Source: an uncultured Myxococcales bacterium
Lineage (GTDB): Bacteria > Myxococcota_A > Polyangia > Polyangiales > Polyangiaceae
Assembly (NCBI GenBank): GCA_937998045.1
Contig: CALKVG010000443.1
Location: 1-8,726 of the forward strand
Reading direction: 5' to 3'
DNA length: 8,726 nucleotides
Shown: positions 5,288 through 8,726 of the stretch, piece after piece
Layout: each line of letters starts with the position of its first letter
Numbering within the stretch: the first letter of the stretch is position 1
Translations under genes and position numbers: made by a program
The notes under the pieces: model-generated
Told to the model about the DNA's origin: nothing
Databases searched by the model: none
The model's input: only the letters and a program-made list of their open reading frames with translations

Positions 5288-7789
5288 TCACCCAGCGGGC
5301 GGTCCTGAGGAGGCCTGATCAGCCTCCGACGCCGCCCCGGGCTGGAGCGCGGCCTCGGCGCTGCCAATGTCAGGTGCGGCTCCCGGCGCGGGCTCGCCCA
5401 CCGGGCGCTTGTACCCGCACTGCTTGTTCGCGCACGCGATCATTGGCTTGAGGCGAGTCCCGCCCATCACGAGGAACGGAGCCTGGCAGTTCGGGCACGG
5501 CTCGGTGATCGGCTTCTGCCACAGTTTGAAGTCGCACTTGATGCGCTCGTCGGCGTAGTTCGAGCAACCGTAGAACGTCTTGCCGCCGCGCTTCTTCGGG
5601 CGGATCTCGATGAGGTCGCCGCCGCACTTCGGGCACTTCACGCCGAGCGGCACCGGCTTCGCGTTCTTGCACTCCGGGTAGCCCGTGCACGACAGGAACT
5701 CGCCGAACCGCCCGCTGCGGATGACCATCGGCTTGCCACACTTGTCGCACGAGATCCCCGTCTCGCGGGGGACGGCCGGCGTCCCGTCGGCGCCGAGGTC
5801 GCGCGTGCCCTTGCACTCGGGGTAGTTCTTGCAGCCGAGGAACCAGCCGTTCTTCGACCAGCGCTTGAGCATAACGCCCCCGTCGAGCTCGCACTTCTCG
5901 TCCGTCGGCTCGGGATCAGGGTTCCAGCGCTTGCCCTTCTTGCTCTTGTCGAGCTGGCTGCGGAAGCGCTTGTAGAAGCGCTTCAATAGGTCGATGCGCT
6001 GCTCCTTGCCCGCCTCGACCTCGTCGAGCTCCTCCTCCATCTTCGAGGTGAACGCGGGATCCATGAAATCGAGCTCGCTGCGCACCAGGCCGTCGACGAC
6101 GAACTTGCCGAGCGTCGTCGGGCGGAAGCGCGTGCCGTCCATCTTCTCGACGTAGTCGCGCGCCTGCACCTTGCTGATGATCTCGGCGTAGGTGCTCGGG
6201 CGGCCGATGCCGCGCTCCTCGAGCTCGCGCACGAGCGACGCCTCGGTGTACCGCGGAGGGGGCTGCGTGAACTTCTGTTCGGTGATGACGCCCGGCGGCG
6301 TCACCAGGTGGAGCGCCTGTCCTTCGGCGAGCTCCGGCAGCGTCGCTTCGTCGTTGTCGGCGAGGAGGTCGCGCCCTTCCTTCTCGCGCGCCGCCTGCAC
6401 GGCACCGTCCGCCGCCGCGCCGTTGCCGCCCGCGGCACCGTTCTCGCCCGCAGCGTCGCCCTCGCCCTCGCCGGCCAGAGGCGCCGCCTTCGCCGGCTCG
6501 CCCTTCCCGTAGGCCTCGAGCCAGCCGCTGAACTTGAGGATACGACCGCTCGCGCGGAGGCCGTACTGGGTGCTGTCCTTCGCCGTCGCCTCGATGTCGA
6601 TGCTCGTCTGGTCGTAGAGGGCGGGCGCCATCTGGCTGGCGAGGAAGCGCTCCCAGATCAGCTTGTAGAGCTTGAACTGGTCGTCCTTCAGGTGCTTTCG
6701 CACGCTCTCGGGCGTGAGCTCGAGGGAGGTCGGGCGGATCGCCTCGTGCGCGTCCTGCGCGTTCTTCTTCGACTTGAAGACGTTCGGCTGGGCCGGCACC
6801 CACTCCTTGCCGTACTTCTCCGCGATGTGGTCGCGCGCGGCGTTCACCGCATCCGGCGAGAGGCGCGTCGAGTCCGTACGCATGTACGTGATGAGACCGA
6901 CGGCGCCGCCGTCCTTTCCGAGGTCGATGCCCTCGTACAGGCCCTGCGCGATCTGCATCGTGCGCTTGGCGCCGAAGCCGAGGCGGTTCACCGCGTCCTG
7001 CTGCAGCTTGCTCGTCGTGTACGGCGCTGGCGGGTTTCGCTTGCGCTCGCTCTTGGTGATCTTGGCGACCTCGTAGCGGGCGCTCTCGAGGTGCGACCGC
7101 ACCTCGCCCGCCTGCTCGCCGTTCTTCACCGCGAGCTTCTCGCCGCCGCGCGACGCCAGGCGCGCCACGAACGGGTGCTCGGCCCCGCCGTTGGTCTGCG
7201 CGAGCGCCGCGCCGCAGTTCCAGTACTCCTCGGGGACGAACGCCTCGATCTCGCGCTCCCGGTCGACGATGAGGCGCAGCGCGACGCTTTGCACGCGCCC
7301 GGCGCTCAGCCCGAACGCCAGCTTGCTCCAGACGAGCGCCGATACGTCGTAGCCGACGATGCGGTCGAGGACGCGGCGCGCGCGCTGGGCGTCGTACAAA
7401 TGCTTGTCGAGCTCCCGCGGGTGCGCCACCCCGTACTCGACCCCCTTCTTCGTGATCTCATGGAACTCGACCCGCTTCGTGGACTTCTTGGCGGGCTTCA
7501 GCTCCTCGGCGATGTGCCAGGCGATGGCCTCGCCCTCGCGATCGGGGTCGGTCGCCAGGAGCACTTCGTCGACGCCTTTCGCGGCGCTCTTCAGCTCCTG
7601 CACGATTTTTTCTTTGCCGGGGACGACCTCGTAGGTCTCCTGGAAGCCCTTTTCGATGTCGACGCCGAGCTTTTTGGGCAGGTCCTTGATGTGACCCTTC
7701 GAGGCCATCACCTCGTACTTCGAGCCCAAATATTTCTTGATCGTCTTGGCCTTGGCCGGCGATTCGACGACGACGAGGGTCTTTGCCAT
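5288..7789 (-). CDS. topA: DNA topoisomerase I (type IA)
   Basis: An 833 aa type IA topoisomerase that relaxes negative supercoils by transient single-strand cleavage. The Toprim domain is at 1-115, with catalytic E9 (VVVES) and DPDRE at 81-85. The active-site tyrosine is Y302 in GLITYMRTDSTRLS. Residues 506-535 (KFTQPPPRYTEASLVRELEERGIGRPSTYA) are a strong family signature. A Gly/Ala/Glu-rich insert fills about 429-475, longer than in well-known homologues. The C-terminus carries zinc-ribbon repeats: C681-C684-C701-C707, C719-C722-C742-C752 and C765-C768-C786-C791. An additional first unit (C633, C653, C659) has only one cysteine at its first CxxC position, reading CELDGG. An unstructured Ala/Pro tail follows residue 797. 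The start is ATG at 7787-7789, with a GAGAGAGAAG purine tract 5 bases upstream. dprA lies 40 bp upstream on the same strand, a common bacterial arrangement suggesting co-transcription. Confidence 0.98.
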   Translation of the reverse strand: MAKTLVVVESPAKAKTIKKYLGSKYEVMASKGHIKDLPKKLGVDIEKGFQETYEVVPGKEKIVQELKSAAKGVDEVLLATDPDREGEAIAWHIAEELKPAKKSTKRVEFHEITKKGVEYGVAHPRELDKHLYDAQRARRVLDRIVGYDVSALVWSKLAFGLSAGRVQSVALRLIVDREREIEAFVPEEYWNCGAALAQTNGGAEHPFVARLASRGGEKLAVKNGEQAGEVRSHLESARYEVAKITKSERKRNPPAPYTTSKLQQDAVNRLGFGAKRTMQIAQGLYEGIDLGKDGGAVGLITYMRTDSTRLSPDAVNAARDHIAEKYGKEWVPAQPNVFKSKKNAQDAHEAIRPTSLELTPESVRKHLKDDQFKLYKLIWERFLASQMAPALYDQTSIDIEATAKDSTQYGLRASGRILKFSGWLEAYGKGEPAKAAPLAGEGEGDAAGENGAAGGNGAAADGAVQAAREKEGRDLLADNDEATLPELAEGQALHLVTPPGVITEQKFTQPPPRYTEASLVRELEERGIGRPSTYAEIISKVQARDYVEKMDGTRFRPTTLGKFVVDGLVRSELDFMDPAFTSKMEEELDEVEAGKEQRIDLLKRFYKRFRSQLDKSKKGKRWNPDPEPTDEKCELDGGVMLKRWSKNGWFLGCKNYPECKGTRDLGADGTPAVPRETGISCDKCGKPMVIRSGRFGEFLSCTGYPECKNAKPVPLGVKCPKCGGDLIEIRPKKRGGKTFYGCSNYADERIKCDFKLWQKPITEPCPNCQAPFLVMGGTRLKPMIACANKQCGYKRPVGEPAPGAAPDIGSAEAALQPGAASEADQASSGPPAG
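5309..5327. terminator. Short inverted repeat at the topA/methyltransferase convergence
   Basis: GGAGGC (5309-5314) and GCCTCC (5322-5327) flank a 7 base loop containing TGATCA. It lies inside the last codons of topA and just past the methyltransferase stop, where a hairpin could help end the converging plus-strand transcript. No T-run follows, so it is not a canonical rho-independent terminator. Confidence 0.25.
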
Positions 7790-7794
7790 CCGCG

Positions 7795-7804
7795 CTTCTC
7801 TCTC
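7795..7804 (-). promoter_or_regulatory. Purine-rich probable ribosome binding site of topA
   Basis: On the minus strand GAGAGAGAAG ends 5 bases before the topA ATG. It is not a textbook Shine-Dalgarno but is the only purine run in the 40 bp dprA-topA gap (7790-7829). That gap is relatively AT-rich and shows no clear promoter or terminator, which fits read-through from dprA. Confidence 0.4.
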
Positions 7805-7829
7805 GGAATTAACCCGCGATATTCATTCG

Positions 7830-8680
7830 TTAGAAGCCGTCCCGTCGGCGGAAGAACCCGGGTGGGCCCTCTACTACTACGTTCTCCAAGGCGAGCGTCA
7901 AGAGCACTGCTGAAACGGTCCCAGCCGAAGCGTGGGCCCGCTCGGTGATTTCGTCCGTGTGCAACGGATCGGATGAGGTCGCGGAAAAGACCACATTTTC
8001 GTCGGAAGTTAGCGCGCGGGGAAGCGGGATGATGTGCTGGCGCTCTCGCCGGGACGCTGCGGTCGCGCAACCGCCGCCGAGCCCGAGCGACCGCAAAAGA
8101 GCGTCGGTCGAGGTGAGAGGTTGGGCGTTCGTCCGGAGGAGCTCGTGGGAGCCTTCGAAGCGCTCCTTCTTGTACCAGGGCGGCGCCGGAGCGACCCAGA
8201 GAGGCTTGCCGGCGCGCCGCGCGCAAAGGGCCGTGTGGAGGGCGCCCGAACGGGCGCCCGCCTGGAGGACGACGACGGCGTCGGCCAGCGCGACGAGGAC
8301 CTTGTTCCTGGCGAGAAATTGCCGGGTCGCATCGGGGCCGAACGGCCAGATCATCGCGCCCGGGCCCTGGGCGACGGTCTCGAAGAGGTGCGAGTGCTCG
8401 GGTGGGAAGCAGTGCAGGCACCCTGTGCCGGCGACGACCCAGGTGCGCCCGCCGCGGGCGAGCGCTCCGCGGTGAGCGGCGCCGTCGATGCCGAGCGCGC
8501 CGCCGGAGACGACGACCGCGCCCGCCTGAACGAGCTCGCCCGCGAGATCTCCGGCGTACGCCTCGGCTTCGGGGTGCGCTTCGCGCGAGCCGACGATCGC
8601 GACGACGAGAGCGGCCTCGAGGGAGCCGCCGCGCGCGCTCAGTTGAGCGGGAGGGGGGCGCATCGCCCGCAGGCGCGAGG
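7830..8680 (-). CDS. dprA: DNA processing protein DprA/Smf, 5' end missing at contig end
   Basis: DprA binds single-stranded DNA taken up during transformation and loads RecA onto it; in many bacteria its in vivo role is unproven. Counting from the first visible Met (8661-8663), the Rossmann-like domain shows VAIVGSREA (21-29), VVSGGALGIDGAAHRGAL (51-68), GTGCLHCFPPEHSHL (79-93) and FLARNKVLVALADAVVVLQAGARSGALHTALCA (116-148). Residues 235-272 (HTDEITERAHASAGTVSAVLLTLALENVVVEGPPGFFRR) form the C-terminal winged-helix domain. Several motifs are off-consensus: FLARNKVLVAL where FPxRNRxIAGL is usual, and VAPAPPW where AVPG is usual. The frame is still open at 8680, the last genomic base, encoding SRLRA before that Met. 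RAMRPPPAQLSARGG resembles the stretch just before the Rossmann fold, so the Met is probably internal and the N-terminal part is lost. It stops 40 bp before topA. Confidence 0.93.
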
Positions 8681-8726
8681 CTGTCTCTTATACACATCTG
8701 ACGCTGCCGACGATCTTACGCGTGTA
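8681..8726. other. Illumina Nextera sequencing adapter (not genomic)
   Basis: Bases 8681-8699 are the 19 bp transposase mosaic end CTGTCTCTTATACACATCT. Bases 8700-8713 (GACGCTGCCGACGA) are the reverse complement of the Nextera Read 1 adapter arm, 8714-8721 (TCTTACGC) fit an 8 base i5 index in reverse complement (GCGTAAGA), and 8722-8726 (GTGTA) begin the reverse complement of the P5 flow-cell oligo. The order mosaic end, adapter arm, index, P5 is exactly read-through of a short tagmented fragment. This is a library artefact left on the contig end, not a Tn5 insertion. Confidence 0.98.

Noticed and set aside
6308..7948. 546 aa plus-strand open frame antisense to topA
   Set aside because: It mirrors topA codons, lacks any recognisable domain and has no ribosome binding site; topA on the other strand is unambiguous.
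1..8680. Defence system, CRISPR array, prophage or biosynthetic cluster
   Set aside because: No regularly spaced repeats, nuclease/effector pairs, phage structural genes or biosynthetic core enzymes were seen. The lone O-methyltransferase and dprA are ordinary housekeeping-type genes.
7708..8697. 329 aa minus-strand frame beginning MCIRDS
   Set aside because: It starts inside the adapter, is Arg-rich frame-shadow sequence over dprA and topA, and has no family signature.
8681..8699. Tn5/IS50 mosaic end as evidence of a transposon
   Set aside because: It is followed directly by the Nextera adapter arm, an index and P5 sequence, so it comes from library preparation, not from a mobile element.

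Overview
This window reads as one end of a draft contig from a high-GC bacterium (roughly 70% G+C by eye). The most likely source is Myxococcota or a related deltaproteobacterial lineage. That placement is inference: it rests on base composition, a Cys-rich SUMF1-domain protein of a kind common in myxobacteria, and a large protein with a Pro/Ser linker. No rRNA, tRNA, CRISPR array, phage gene or genuine insertion sequence was seen. There are eight protein genes, seven on the minus strand.

Layout in minus-strand transcription order, from high to low coordinates. Bases 8681-8726 are Illumina Nextera adapter, not genome, so biological sequence ends at 8680. Next come dprA (5' truncated at that junction) and topA, 40 bp apart and probably one transcript for DNA uptake/recombination and supercoiling control. 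A SAM-dependent O-methyltransferase on the plus strand converges on topA with 3 bp between the stop codons. It diverges from a second minus-strand gene string across a gap of about 196 bp.

That second string is: a 640-650 aa multidomain protein of unknown function, a 109 aa orphan, a GreB-type transcript cleavage factor overlapping the orphan by ATGA, a 119 bp gap with imperfect direct repeats, an exported Cys-rich SUMF1/FGE-fold protein that appears to lack the catalytic cysteine pair, and a DMT/EamA-family transporter truncated by the window start.

Most of the window is ordinary housekeeping content. The points worth a second look are: the adapter tail and the false proteins it creates (MCIRDS..., ...LSLIHI); the unrecognised gene pair translationally linked to greB; the SUMF1 protein without the formylglycine-generating cysteines; the modified TopA C-terminus; and the repeat-bearing leader before the SUMF1 gene. 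I found no convincing new defence, mobile or biosynthetic system.
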